From: Lineolata rhizophorae
Lineage: Eukaryota > Ascomycota > Dothideomycetes > Lineolatales > Lineolataceae
Reading direction: 5' to 3'
Length of the DNA: 40,109 nucleotides
NCBI GenBank assembly: GCA_010093515.1
Contig: MU001677.1
Location: forward strand, 828,223-868,331
This document shows positions 1 through 9,050 of the stretch, piece after piece. Below the pieces are notes generated by a model. That model did no database searches and was not told the origin of the DNA. It saw only the letters and a program-made list of their open reading frames with translations. A program made the translations under genes and the position numbers. Within the stretch, counting starts at the first letter, position 1; each line of letters starts with the position of its first letter.

Positions 1-18
1 AGGATGATGGTGTTGAGT

Positions 19-50
19 GGGTCATACCCTGAGGGCGGGTCATACCCTGA
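19..50. repeat. 14-bp direct repeat, two copies
   Basis: The 14-mer GGGTCATACCCTGA occurs at 19-32 and again at 37-50, an 18-bp period. It lies about 200 bp upstream of the PUS3 start. Each copy contains a short inverted core (GGGT...ACCC), so it could be a protein-binding site, but nothing else supports that. Confidence 0.6.
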
Positions 51-245
51 TAGGAACGGTTATGTTAGAGATATAAACTAGAGGAGTGATACTCTGGCAC
101 GTTACTCATTTTGTGTAAAGATTCATATTTCGGGAATGGCGCAATATGATTAGCTGAAACCCAGCAGCCGAAGGCTTGGCGCATCCGCAGCTCTCCAGTG
201 GCATCAGAGAAGCATCAGAAAAGTTTCTCGGGAAACCGCTTCGCC

Positions 246-2274
246 ATGAGAACAGCGGTTCCTCCCATTTTTCAGCCATCATTCAGGAATAACCTATGGA
301 GAATACGATCCCACTTGCTCCTTCTACCGGACTCGTCTCAACTGTGGACATATTTCGCTAAACAACGTTATTCTTCGGCCATGGCAGCCGCGGCACCGAA
401 TGAGGTCGACTACTCCTCATGGAGCAACGAAGCGCTCGTAGCGCGGGTGACGGAGCTAGAAAAGAGACTAAAAGAGACCAATGCACAGTACGACTTTGTT
501 ATGTCGCGAGACGATCTTAAGGCTAACAACTGTTTGGACAGAGCTGTCAACGCAGCGTCACCCAACAACCCACCGGCCAAGAAAATCCGCCGCAAAGTTC
601 CAAATCGCCTCATTGATCCATCCAAATACAGCACCCGTCCGATCGCGCTCAAATTCGCTTATCTGGGCAAACGCTACAATGGGTTTGAGCATCACATGAA
701 CAACAAGACCCGCCTGCCGGCCGTGGAGGAGGCCTTGTGGCGCGCGCTTATGAAGTGCCGACTCATTTTCCCGATTGACAAAGACGGCAACATACAGCAA
801 GGGGATGATGGCGACATTAACTGGAATGGATGCGAATATGCAAAGTGCGGAAGGACGGACAAAGGCGTGTCAGCATTTGGGCAGGTTGTTTCGCTGAAAG
901 TGCGAAGTAGCCGACCGCCAGAGCACGATGGGAGCGAGAAGAGCGCTGGAAATGCTCGATTATACGCTTCGGCGGACGAAGCAGAGAGCACAAAACAAGC
1001 AGAGGAGGCAAAGCCAAGAAAACAGTGGGACCCTATCAAGGATGAGTTACAATACACTCATATGCTCAACAAAGTTCTCCCCCCTGATATCCGAGTTCTT
1101 GCCTGGTGCCCCAACCCACCTCCAGGTTTCTCTGCCCGGTTTTCTTGCAGGGAGCGCCGGTACCGATACTACTTCACTAACCCCGCATTCTTGCCCGTCC
1201 CTGGTAGGAAAGGTTTGTATAGCGGCCAGGGAGAGAGGACGTATAGAGAAGGCTGGCTAGATATAGATTCCATGCAAGAGGCAGCGAAACTTTTCATCGG
1301 CGAGCACGACTTCCGAAATTTCTGCAAGATTGATCCTACCAAACAAATCACCAACTTCAAAAGGCGGGTCTATCATACAGAGATCAAGGAAGTGCAACGA
1401 AGCGAGGGCCCAGTCGCACTCGCAACGTGGCCTGGATTCCGACAACCAGGAGTTGATGAAATGTTCCAGCAACATCAGGAAGAGTCGCTCTCAGCCGTGA
1501 TCGACGTACAGGCCGAGCTGGATAAAATAACCAGTTTAGCCCCGAGTGACCCGATCACAGCAGGAAGTGCCTTCCCCAGACCGACGCCAAAGTTGTACGC
1601 ATTCGAGGTCCAAGGCCAGTCCTTCCTCTGGCATCAGGTACGACATTTGGTCGGCATTCTTTTCCTCGTTGGGCAAGGGCTCGAGCCGCCCTCTGTGGTC
1701 TCAAATCTCCTGAGTGTGGAAAAGACGGCGGGGAAACCAAGATACGAAATGGCAGAGGACATTCCTCTCATTCTTTGGGACTGCATTTTTCCGGACCTGA
1801 AAACAAAGAGTCGAGAAGATTCATTGACCTGGATTTACGTTGGTGACGAGCAAAAAGGAGAGAGCCCTGTAAAAGGCGGGGCTAGCGGCAAATTTGACCG
1901 CATGGGTATTTTGGAAGATTTGTGGGAAACTTGGCGAGAACGTAAGATGGATGAGGTACTGGCAGGCACCTTGTTTGATGCCGTGGCTAGCCAAGGCAGG
2001 AAAAGGGACTACGGTGCTGAGCCTCTTGTTCCAGGGCAAGATGTTAGGCGGTAAGCAGCAATTTCCTGATGGCTTGTCTTAGTTACTGACCTGCAATAGG
2101 AGCGCCAAGGTATTTCATGGTGGGGATAGCTACAAACTAAGCGGGAAGTACATACCTGTAATGCAGAAAGAGAAGATGGATGCTCCCGAGATCATCAATG
2201 CGAGATATGCATCGAAGAAGGGTTTGAACGGAGGCGATATTGCTACACAATGTTCTGATGAGGCCGACGAATGA
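246..2274 (+). CDS. PUS3: tRNA pseudouridine(38/39) synthase Pus3/Deg1, two exons
   Basis: TruA-family pseudouridine synthase that isomerises U38/U39 in the anticodon arm of tRNAs. The catalytic motif CGRTDKG is clear, with the Asp at about residue 205 counted from the ATG at 246. The family motifs YLGKRYNGFEHH and FLWHQVRHLVGIL are also present. The long reading frame stops at 2052-2054, but a 49-bp intron at 2051-2099 (GTAAGC donor, CTGAC branch, AATAG acceptor) removes that stop. It joins a 58-codon terminal exon containing GKYIPVMQKEKM and INARYASKKG, which matches the usual C-terminus of the family. The product is 659 aa from 246 or 614 aa from the ATG at 381, which has the stronger context (GCCATGGC). 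The 45 residues between the two starts are Arg-rich and nearly free of acidic residues, like a mitochondrial presequence. Known yeast Pus3 acts on both cytoplasmic and mitochondrial tRNAs. Its 3' end faces GPI15 with 17 bp between stop codons. Confidence 0.93.
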
Positions 2275-2291
2275 AGTTCGTAAGAACCTGT

Positions 2292-3030
2292 TTAAGATTT
2301 CGGCTCATAAAGACATGACCGAGCACCTCTCCAAACCTCTTCAAGGATCTGACGCTTCGGAAGAAGATTCTTTTCGATCATCGCATTAACGATCCGCATA
2401 TAATCACATCATCCTCGCAGGGAGCTCCATACCGGGAAGACTACGAGAACATCCTCTTCGCCTTCAATTACAATAACAAGGTAGAATTTGACCTCAAAAC
2501 CCTTAAAGGCTTCATGTATGAATATGTCTTGAATCTGCGTAGTAGGAATGAATCTTGTCGTTGACGTGGTGAGATACGTGTTCGATGAGCTAGATGTCTG
2601 AATTCCAAGCCCTCTGAGCACGAGTAACGATTCCTCTTGCGAGCGGAAGATTAGTAACGGTCGCTTAAAAGTAAAAGATCAAACATGACTTACCGGTGTA
2701 TCCACGACGGACTACCAGCCAGAGCCCCAATAATCCAACTGGGGCGAGCCATCTCCATTCCGCTCTAGTAGCAATCCAGTAAGCAGCACTCGTTAAGGTC
2801 CAATCAGAGTAGGTTAGATGATTGCCCCGGGCGACGTGCTGTTTCCATTTTGCGCGAAATAGGAGCAGGATGAGGCTTCCAATGAGCACGCGAGCTGCGA
2901 CTTGCGCATACGACAAGAGCCTGGCTGTGAGTGTTGTAGCCGGCCGTCTAGTCGAAACGGTGAACGACACTGTTGTGTTGGTCGGCCGGTAATGGTGCAA
3001 AGTCGGCGCCTGAGTTGAGGGGTAAATCAT
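2292..3030 (-). CDS. GPI15: GPI-GlcNAc transferase subunit PIG-H/Gpi15, three exons
   Basis: Subunit of the ER-membrane complex that transfers GlcNAc to phosphatidylinositol, the first step of GPI-anchor synthesis. Exons are 3030-2694, 2635-2433 and 2369-2292. The introns are 2636-2693 (GTAAGT donor, unusual CAAG acceptor) and 2370-2432 (GTATGG donor). The joined frame gives 205 aa. Two hydrophobic segments lie at about residues 39-60 and 93-107. They are followed by the PIG-H domain: EESLLVLRGLGIQ, TRFIPTTQIQDIFIHEAF, GFEVKFYLVIVIEGEEDV and, across the second splice, LLPKRQILEEVWRGARSC. The CAAG acceptor is the only join that keeps EESLL in frame. The gene is tail-to-tail with PUS3 and head-to-head with HUB1. 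The exon frames are strongly supported by family motifs. The start at 3030 is the first ATG in frame, but the N-terminus is poorly conserved. Confidence 0.9.
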
Positions 3031-3528
3031 CGTGGGCGCGAGGCTCAGAAACCCCCGACGACGGTCTGATCAAGTCTATGCTATCGGCGAATGAAATTGA
3101 TGACGAAGATTCGGAGTTCTCTGGAGCACGTAGCGAGCGGTAGAATGGCACGAGTCAAGAACCCACTCCGAAAACGCGACAAGTGCGGCAACGCGACATT
3201 GTGGAGCTTGAAACTGAGCCTTTCGCAAATTACAAAACGCAGTCCCACGTTATCAGCATCCTGCTGCGGTTGTGCCACACGCACTTAAGCCCAATTCAGC
3301 TTTGCCAATTTATTAATATTAAACTTTAGGAATCTTTACTAGATATTTTCTTTTAAAGTTGCCGCTATTTCTATCGAGACCAATTGCTTTCAGTGCGCGC
3401 ACGTGGACTAGCCAGTTGAATTATTTACAGTAATTTAAATATAGCGCTTGTATAGCGTAAATTACACAGAGCTACAGGTAATTTTAGCCGCCCCAGAACA
3501 ACAGCACACCCAAACATCAGTTTTCGCA
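3031..3528. promoter_or_regulatory. Divergent promoter region GPI15 / HUB1
   Basis: This 498-bp gap separates the divergent starts of GPI15 and HUB1. It holds an AT-rich block at about 3300-3360 with TTAATATTAAA. The stretch just before the HUB1 ATG is CA-rich, as is common for fungal 5' leaders. No convincing gene is seen; short open frames here overlap in several frames and have no recognisable product. Confidence 0.5.
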
Positions 3529-4295
3529 ATGCCGTCACCCAACTCGCGCTCACGCTCCCCACCGCGACGCCGGCGCGACCACGCAAACGAGGATACCAGA
3601 GGTGACGAACGCGCACCGTCACGACGCCCGCGCAGCATGGGAGGGTTTCGCTGGAAGGAGAAGCCACGGCGGGACGAGGACGGCGGCCAGAACGAGCAGA
3701 GTGAACGCGGAAGTGGTTCAGGAGGACGAGGATACTATGGACGGGAGCGGGAGCGGGAGCGAGAGCGTTCACCGAGGCGAGAAAGCGATCGCTATGAAGA
3801 GAGGAGACAGGATGGGTATAGGGACCGGGGTGCGAGAGAAGACCGAAGGGATAGGGATCGAGACAGAGATCGGGAGCGCAGGGACCGAAAAGAGAGGAAA
3901 GAGGAAAAGAGGAAGGAGAAGCCGGTGTTGACAAGCGGTGGCGAGGAGATGATTCGAGTTACGGTCAATGATCGGTTGGGTACAAAGGCGCAGATTCCAT
4001 GCTTTGCGTCCGACAATATTGGTATATTTTCTCTTGTTGCAGATTTGGAGATTTCCGCTTACAGGTCATTTTCTAGGTGACTTCAAGAAGCTGGTCGCAG
4101 CGCAAATCGGCCGAAAGCCTCACGAGATCATGCTGAAGCGGCAGGGCCAGAGACCATTTAAGGACGCTTTATCACTTGCCGACTACGAAATTAGCAATGG
4201 TGTTCAGCTTGACTTGTACGTTTCGCTCCATATAACTCTAGGAAGATGATGGGTTCGCTAACTTCATTTGCAGGGAGATCGATACTGGCGATTGA
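3529..4295 (+). CDS. HUB1: HUB1/UBL5-type ubiquitin-like protein with N-terminal RS/RD-rich extension
   Basis: Three exons: 3529-4021, 4077-4215 and 4274-4295. The introns are 4022-4076 (GTATAT donor, CTTAC branch) and 4216-4273 (GTACGT donor, GCTAAC branch, GCAG acceptor). The product is 217 aa. Residues 1-140 are an extremely charged RS/RD/RE tail (SRSRSPPRRRR, RERERERER, RDRDRDRDRERRDRKERK). Residues 141-217 are a ubiquitin-like fold of the Hub1 family: VTVNDRLGTKAQIPC, IGDFKKLVAAQIG, MLKRQGQRPFKD and LADYEISNGVQLDLEIDTGD. Hub1 proteins bind spliceosomal partners such as Snu66 non-covalently and modulate 5' splice-site choice. Canonical Hub1 is about 73 aa and ends in a Tyr-Tyr pair. Here that is replaced by an acidic EIDTGD tail with no terminal Gly-Gly, so covalent conjugation is not expected. 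The RS-like tail fits a splicing role. The ATG at 3529 was chosen because the frame upstream has no ATG. Confidence 0.85.
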
Positions 4296-4684
4296 GGTCT
4301 GCCACCCTCAATGCTACGATGCGCAGTCCCCACTACTATCGATTTGGGCCGAGGCTTCTTCATAGGAAGCACTTGTCTGATTAATTTACCGCCCTGCGAA
4401 CTCATTATTCTGCCCTGGCCTCAGCCTTCTTCAGAGGCCGCAAACTAATAACTCACTGCACTGGGAAACAACAATCGGGATGACCATGTATTTGCCTATT
4501 GTACATAAAATACAACAGGCTTTTGTCCACCTTTTGAGTGGAGGTGGTGGAGAATACACGCCGCGTTCTTGCAACCAAAAAAACCGGCCTCTATAGAACT
4601 ACCTAGTTACTAAGAAAATGAAGCCTGGATAGTGACCAGGCTTAGTTCTGTGACCACTAATGACAAGTTGTGTCATCGTTGGCC
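4296..4684. other. Convergent intergenic region HUB1 / COG7
   Basis: These 389 bp separate the two converging stop codons and should hold both 3' UTRs. I see no gene. The only structure that stands out is the hairpin at 4621-4643, listed separately. Confidence 0.5.
4621..4643. other. Perfect 8-bp hairpin between convergent genes
   Basis: AAGCCTGG (4621-4628) and CCAGGCTT (4636-4643) are perfect inverted complements around a 7-nt loop. The hairpin sits about 41 nt past the COG7 stop and about 325 nt past the HUB1 stop, so it would lie in the COG7 3' UTR and possibly at the HUB1 transcript end. It may mark 3'-end formation, but fungal Pol II does not use bacterial-type terminators, so the role is open. 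Confidence 0.4.
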
Positions 4685-5779
4685 TTAACCAAATAGATTA
4701 TCTAAAAAGCCTCTTGTCTCCGGCGCCGACGGCGTGTTCGAACGCTGTGGGGCATCTCTCGTACTCACAGAGCCTCTAGCGACTCCAACATAGTTTCGCT
4801 CTTTCCTCCCTCCAGCTTCTCTCTCCGACGCTTTCATCTTCTCATCGACCTCTTTCGCCAGGCTTTCTACAAATCTTACCCTTGCCTTTTCTTCCGCTGT
4901 CCCTTTCCAGATCTGCGCTAGCTCGCCCAACGTATGGATGCGTGCCATAGCGGCATCATGCCCTTGCTTCAGATCATTACGGTCAGTTCCAGCGCCGCCA
5001 GTACTGGTTACAAGCTCGATAATCTCCTCGCGCAGCTTCTTGGCGAATTCGCGCCCTTTCTCTTCGCGACTGTGACTGTCGGAGGAGTTGGGCTCCGGTC
5101 CCGAGACGGAGATAAGCGACGAGGTGAGCGATACTTCTGAAGGGGGAATCGTCCATTGCATGGCTTCCCCGAATACCTTGATGACTGACTCGAGACGGTC
5201 CCGCACCGTGATGAGGGTTTGCAGTTGGGTGATATAGGGAGGCGGTGCAGAGTCATCACCGTCCTTGGATTCTGTTTTCCTTGTAGGGGATATAATTGAC
5301 GCCTCAATATTCCTGTCAACACCGTCGGCGGGCGGTTGCGCTTCCTTTGCGCTTGGAGTCATGATGGTCAAGCCACCCGGAACAAATCTCGTGACATCCT
5401 CCCGAACAGTCTCGGTCAGGGTTTCGGAAAGCGCAATCGTTTCTCCGCGCAGTACTTCGACTTCATATGCTAAGCGTCCGCCGCTCCGGAGCAAGTCGTC
5501 TGTAAGTTGCGTCAGGACAGTGGAGAGCCTGGTAAGGTGGGCGTTGAGCTGCGACAAGAGTGTCTGTGTCTGGCCCGAAAGCTCTGAAAGAGAGGCAGTA
5601 GAGGTGGACGATGCAGCAATTGTCGAGCTTTTTCGCAATGACAGAGGAGGCAATTGTTTGTTTAGATACTCGGCAGGGTCGAATGTGGTCTTCGTGAAGG
5701 GTTGTAGTACTGGATCGGCAACGTGCGAAGAGGCTTTATGCGAGCTTTGACTCGAAGCAGACCCATTTGGTAAAGCCAT
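4685..5779 (-). CDS. COG7: Probable conserved oligomeric Golgi complex subunit 7
   Basis: Single-exon frame of 364 aa from the ATG at 5779 (context TTTCCATGG). The frame is open further upstream but contains no earlier ATG. The N-terminal region has FDPAEYLNKQLPPLSL (about 33-48), followed by a long heptad-like helical stretch, SELSGQTQTLLSQLN through LTDDLLRSGGRLAYEVE (about 65-107). The protein is Ser/Thr-rich in the middle and ends in GFLDNLFG. This layout resembles fungal Cog7, a subunit of the COG tether that works in retrograde vesicle docking at the Golgi. The assignment rests on the pattern of the N-terminal motif and the coiled coil, not on a catalytic signature, so another coiled-coil trafficking subunit cannot be excluded. 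No signal peptide or membrane segment is seen. Confidence 0.62.
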   Translation of the reverse strand: MALPNGSASSQSSHKASSHVADPVLQPFTKTTFDPAEYLNKQLPPLSLRKSSTIAASSTSTASLSELSGQTQTLLSQLNAHLTRLSTVLTQLTDDLLRSGGRLAYEVEVLRGETIALSETLTETVREDVTRFVPGGLTIMTPSAKEAQPPADGVDRNIEASIISPTRKTESKDGDDSAPPPYITQLQTLITVRDRLESVIKVFGEAMQWTIPPSEVSLTSSLISVSGPEPNSSDSHSREEKGREFAKKLREEIIELVTSTGGAGTDRNDLKQGHDAAMARIHTLGELAQIWKGTAEEKARVRFVESLAKEVDEKMKASEREAGGRKERNYVGVARGSVSTRDAPQRSNTPSAPETRGFLDNLFG

Positions 5780-5924
5780 GGAAACTTTCCGAAGAAGTTT
5801 AATTAAGTGAGAATGAAACTGCGGTATGGTAGGGAAGTTGTGCACAGGACATGCGCGAGATCCCGAGACGATGGGGTGAACGTTTTGCTAAGTAGTAGCA
5901 GGGAGGTTCAGCTGCCGGCTTGGC

Positions 5925-6167
5925 GTGGCTGCTAGACACGTAATTGGCGGAGCTCGAAACGTTCTCCAACTTCCTGGCCTCTCGCCCGAGTCCAGCACCA
6001 CCATCAAGTTACTCTTCAAGCGCATCTGCGAAAACGTCTTCTTTATCACTATCTTGACGGCAATTAGTCTCAAATATTTCGTGTGGTATGGCACTCATGA
6101 GAAGCGCCCCAAACGGTTCGATCAGTTGCTGAGCGTCCTTCCTGCAATAGATATTCTATGGCGATAG
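5925..6167 (+). CDS. Possible small single-span membrane protein, 5' end unresolved
   Basis: A plus-strand frame, open from about 5892 to the TAG at 6167, has a strongly C-ending codon pattern and one hydrophobic segment (VFFITILTAISLKYFVWY) preceded by LPGLSPESSTTIKLLFKRI and followed by HEKRPKR. There is no ATG in the frame; it opens at a GTG. An upstream mini-exon is conceivable: ATG at 5813, GTAGGG donor at 5829, acceptor at about 5898. That would add MKLRYAGRFS, an Arg-rich presequence-like start, but its ATG would lie only about 34 bp from the COG7 start on the other strand. The last third overlaps the antisense ankyrin pseudogene. I do not recognise the family. Confidence 0.3.
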   Translation: MAARHVIGGARNVLQLPGLSPESSTTIKLLFKRICENVFFITILTAISLKYFVWYGTHEKRPKRFDQLLSVLPAIDILWR

Positions 6168-8129
6168 GCCCTTTAGAGTCTTGAGCATCGATGGAAATTC
6201 TTCTTAGACGGGCGTTGCGCAATATATCCATCATCTCGAGGTCGCTCTTCTCGGCTACCAAGTGAAGAATGGTCTTGCCTCACACTAGTTGACGGTCCTT
6301 ACGCGCACCGCATTCCAAGAGGAACTGAGCTGATTTATGGGAGTTGACGAGCACCGCATCTAGTAGGCATGTATATCTCCATTTGTCAGGCGCATCCAGA
6401 GATGCCCCACGGCGGAAGAGAAACTCCAAAATAATAGCGTCGTCGGCTAAGGTGGCAACTGAAGTTGGCACCTCTTTGCCGAAATTATCCGCGTCGATAC
6501 GCGGGCTACTATGGAGCAGGAACTCAGCCATGTCCAGGTCAGAGCCCATAAAAGCGTAGTGAAGGGGGTTGTAGCCCATGGAATCGCCAATCTTGAAATC
6601 AGCTCCTCCTTGCATGAAACAACTAGCACATGCAGGGGATCTAGCGCGAACTGCTGCATGGAGGCGATGAATTCCCAAGCTTGCCTTGAAGGTTTGGATC
6701 AGCACCACACCGCAAAAAGTAGCCCGCGGCAGTAGCATCCCCTGAGTATCATGCCCAGTGCAGAGCTGTCCTTACAAGATCGTTGCAATGGTTGGTGGAG
6801 CTTCTATGATTGCGCGCAAGATTAACCAAGTCTTCTGCGTTAAGACCAAGCACAGAACGGATGAAATATATCTCCTCACAACAGGTATCGCGACAGAAGG
6901 TTCGAAACTTCTAGACATGGCTTCACTTTTGCTAACTGAACAAGATACTGGCAGATATCTACTTTCGCTATATTTAGTTCCAGAGGTGACCAGTGATTGG
7001 TAAAGTTGTGGGTAGCATGAATCGTCCATCTATTTTCCAGTGCAGACTTTGCTCCAACCTACATGAAGAAGTAGCTAATATCATTCTGTCAACAGTGAGC
7101 CGCATAGGATAGGGGTGTATATCCATATGGAGCCATGATATCTCCAAAGGAGCCCAATCTGTTTGCAAAAATTTCTTTAACTTGTTCCAGGTCTCTTCCT
7201 CGAATGGCAGCGAACAAATCTGAAGTCGGTAGTGCTACACGCGGAAAGTACAAGTTTATCGATATGCGTGACCCAAATTCCACGGATAGCACAACACCTT
7301 TGGTCATCCACAGCGCGAAACAAAACACTGAAGCCTTGCACATCGAGTGGCCCTCACATTCACAAGTTGCTCTTCGGAATGTTTGGCCGCTAAAACTAAA
7401 TACGAAAGAGCCAAAGTATCCATAGAAAAGAAATCCTCGGAGGTGATAGGCGCATTTGCTTGTGTGGAGATCTGAAACACTCTGCGAAAGAGCCTGGTAC
7501 CCGTTTCCTAAAGCTCTGGTCGATGGCCGTTGAGGTTCCATGATATATTCTGCCAGTTTAAAGGCTTTTCCCTTGGTCTGTCGTCCTTACTTCATTCTAA
7601 TGTTTCTAAACATCGGATCGACGATTCCAGACTACTGTAACCCGCTTATGGTAGTGACTTAACCGGAAGTAGGATACAACTAACATAGCTTCCTAATTCC
7701 GGAGGCCTCTGAATGACTGCGACTTCTCGAGGTTGTGAGGAGTGGCTATCATGACCTCTAGCTGAGATTAGTTAAGACTGGAAGGCTTGTCCTTGCTCAG
7801 GGGTCTCGAAAGTGGTTTGGCTTCCCCAGGTCTTAATTAATTAGAACCAAAACTCTACCCTGGAGTATGGATTGGGACCTGAAAATAAAAGCTATGCATG
7901 ATCAGATGTAGCATAAGAGAAATTCTCGCATAGCGCAACTAATTCTTCAACTCACCTCCCGAAGGGGTGCATCGAGCTCCTCTGGTGCATCTATAAAAGG
8001 TTTGGTTTTGGATATGAGAGCGCCAAGTTGATGGACCGCGTAGACGATTGCCAAGACGCTTGCTGTCACGCCTATCGGCTCTATCGCGGTCGTGACAGGA
8101 ATTCTCATCAGAACTATACATGAAGGCAA
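6070..8129 (-). pseudogene. Degraded ankyrin-repeat gene (several stops and frameshifts)
   Basis: The first exon, reading from 8129, encodes an N-terminal helical domain (EPIGVTASVLAIVYAV, HQLGALISKTKPFIDAPEEL) like those at the start of many fungal ankyrin/NLR-type proteins. It ends at a good donor (GTGAGT, about 7952), but nothing downstream of the matching acceptor (about 7880) stays open. From about 7500 to 6070 ankyrin-like stretches recur in changing frames: EDFFSMDTLALSYLVLAAKH, then DLFAAIRGRDLEQVKEIFAN with IMAPYGYTPLSYAAHC, then RTALHWA and AAGYFLRCGADPN, then MGYNPLHYAFMGSDLDMAEF and GKTILHLVAEKSDLEMM. Stops interrupt conserved repeats, including TGA after AAHC, TAG after YFFM, and an in-frame TGA at 6280-6282 just before GKTILHL. 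At least three frame changes are needed, with none at a plausible splice site. I read this as a dead copy, not a multi-intron gene. Intact relatives are typically intracellular scaffold or non-self-recognition proteins. Confidence 0.75.
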
Positions 8130-9050
8130 AATACAAAGTTCTTCGCTTCAATGAGAGCAAAAAGTTGTCGTACCTTCTATTGTTCCATGAACAAAAGGTA
8201 TCAAGGGATGTGATCTACTTCTGTGGGAAAGCACGGGCTTTATTAGACTTGGTACGACGTTGGAACCCAAGGTTTGGGCCGATGTTATCTTTGGCCGGCA
8301 GCCGTTTGAGACGTCGCGAGGTCTCCTTTTGGTATCTGGTGAGGTTCATTTTTGGCATGCAGCGAACTTCCTTGGATATATCAGTTTTAGTCAAGCTTTC
8401 TGTTGGCTGTGGAGAGCCTGCCTTCGTCAAGGTGCCCGCTACCTTCTTGATCATGTGCCTCCTAAATGGCGATTCCCCGTCTGCGCCCAAAACTTGGTAC
8501 CGCCTTGTCTTAATAGGCCGTTTCAACCCTCTTCACTGTTGGGAAGCACGCCAAAGGAATAAACCACCCACGGGAAGTTTTGACGCGAATATGCAATGCA
8601 ATGACCATGAGTATCATAGAAAAGATAAGACAACGTTATACACAGAAGCAGGTCGTGTTTAAAACTCCATAATTACTTATTGTGGACAGTAAAACAATGA
8701 AAGGGGTACCTTAGAAGGCCCGAAGATAACCTATGCCCGAGTCCCAAGGTCGCGTGTTGGTATGTCAGGAGTGCCTTGCCGCCCTTCTAAAATTCGCCGT
8801 GAGAGTGAGAGTTCACCCTGATCGGGTACCCATCGCCCGAGTCCCACGCTCATGCAATGCCGTCGAAGCCCTCGCGCACTCCTGATGAAGCTCGAAAGCT
8901 CTTCTCTGTCGCAAATAGCAGGACTAGACTACCAGTTACAAAACTAAACTACAAGCTTTGCCTACTACCTTCACCCCGCCCTAAAAAAAGCATTTCCACT
9001 CTTGACTCTTCAACCCTTCAATTTATCCCCTTTCCCACGCCCAATCTTCC
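8130..9050. other. Intergenic region with a repeated 12-mer
   Basis: No convincing gene. A 180-codon plus-strand frame from the ATG at 8120 and a 103-codon minus-strand frame (8215-8526, no ATG) overlap each other and match nothing I recognise. The 12-mer GCCCGAGTCCCA occurs at 8735-8746 and 8835-8846, exactly 100 bp apart, and each copy is preceded by a GGGTACC (8704-8710 and 8824-8830). This could be a small duplication remnant. The PARP-UBC 3' end lies at the right edge. Confidence 0.4.

Noticed and set aside
6280-6282. TGA read as selenocysteine
   Set aside because: Fungi of this group lack selenoprotein machinery, and the locus has other stops and frameshifts.
8120-8662. 180-codon plus-strand frame
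   Set aside because: Overlaps the antisense N-terminal exon of the ankyrin relic at its start, has mixed composition and no recognisable family, and no splice or promoter support.
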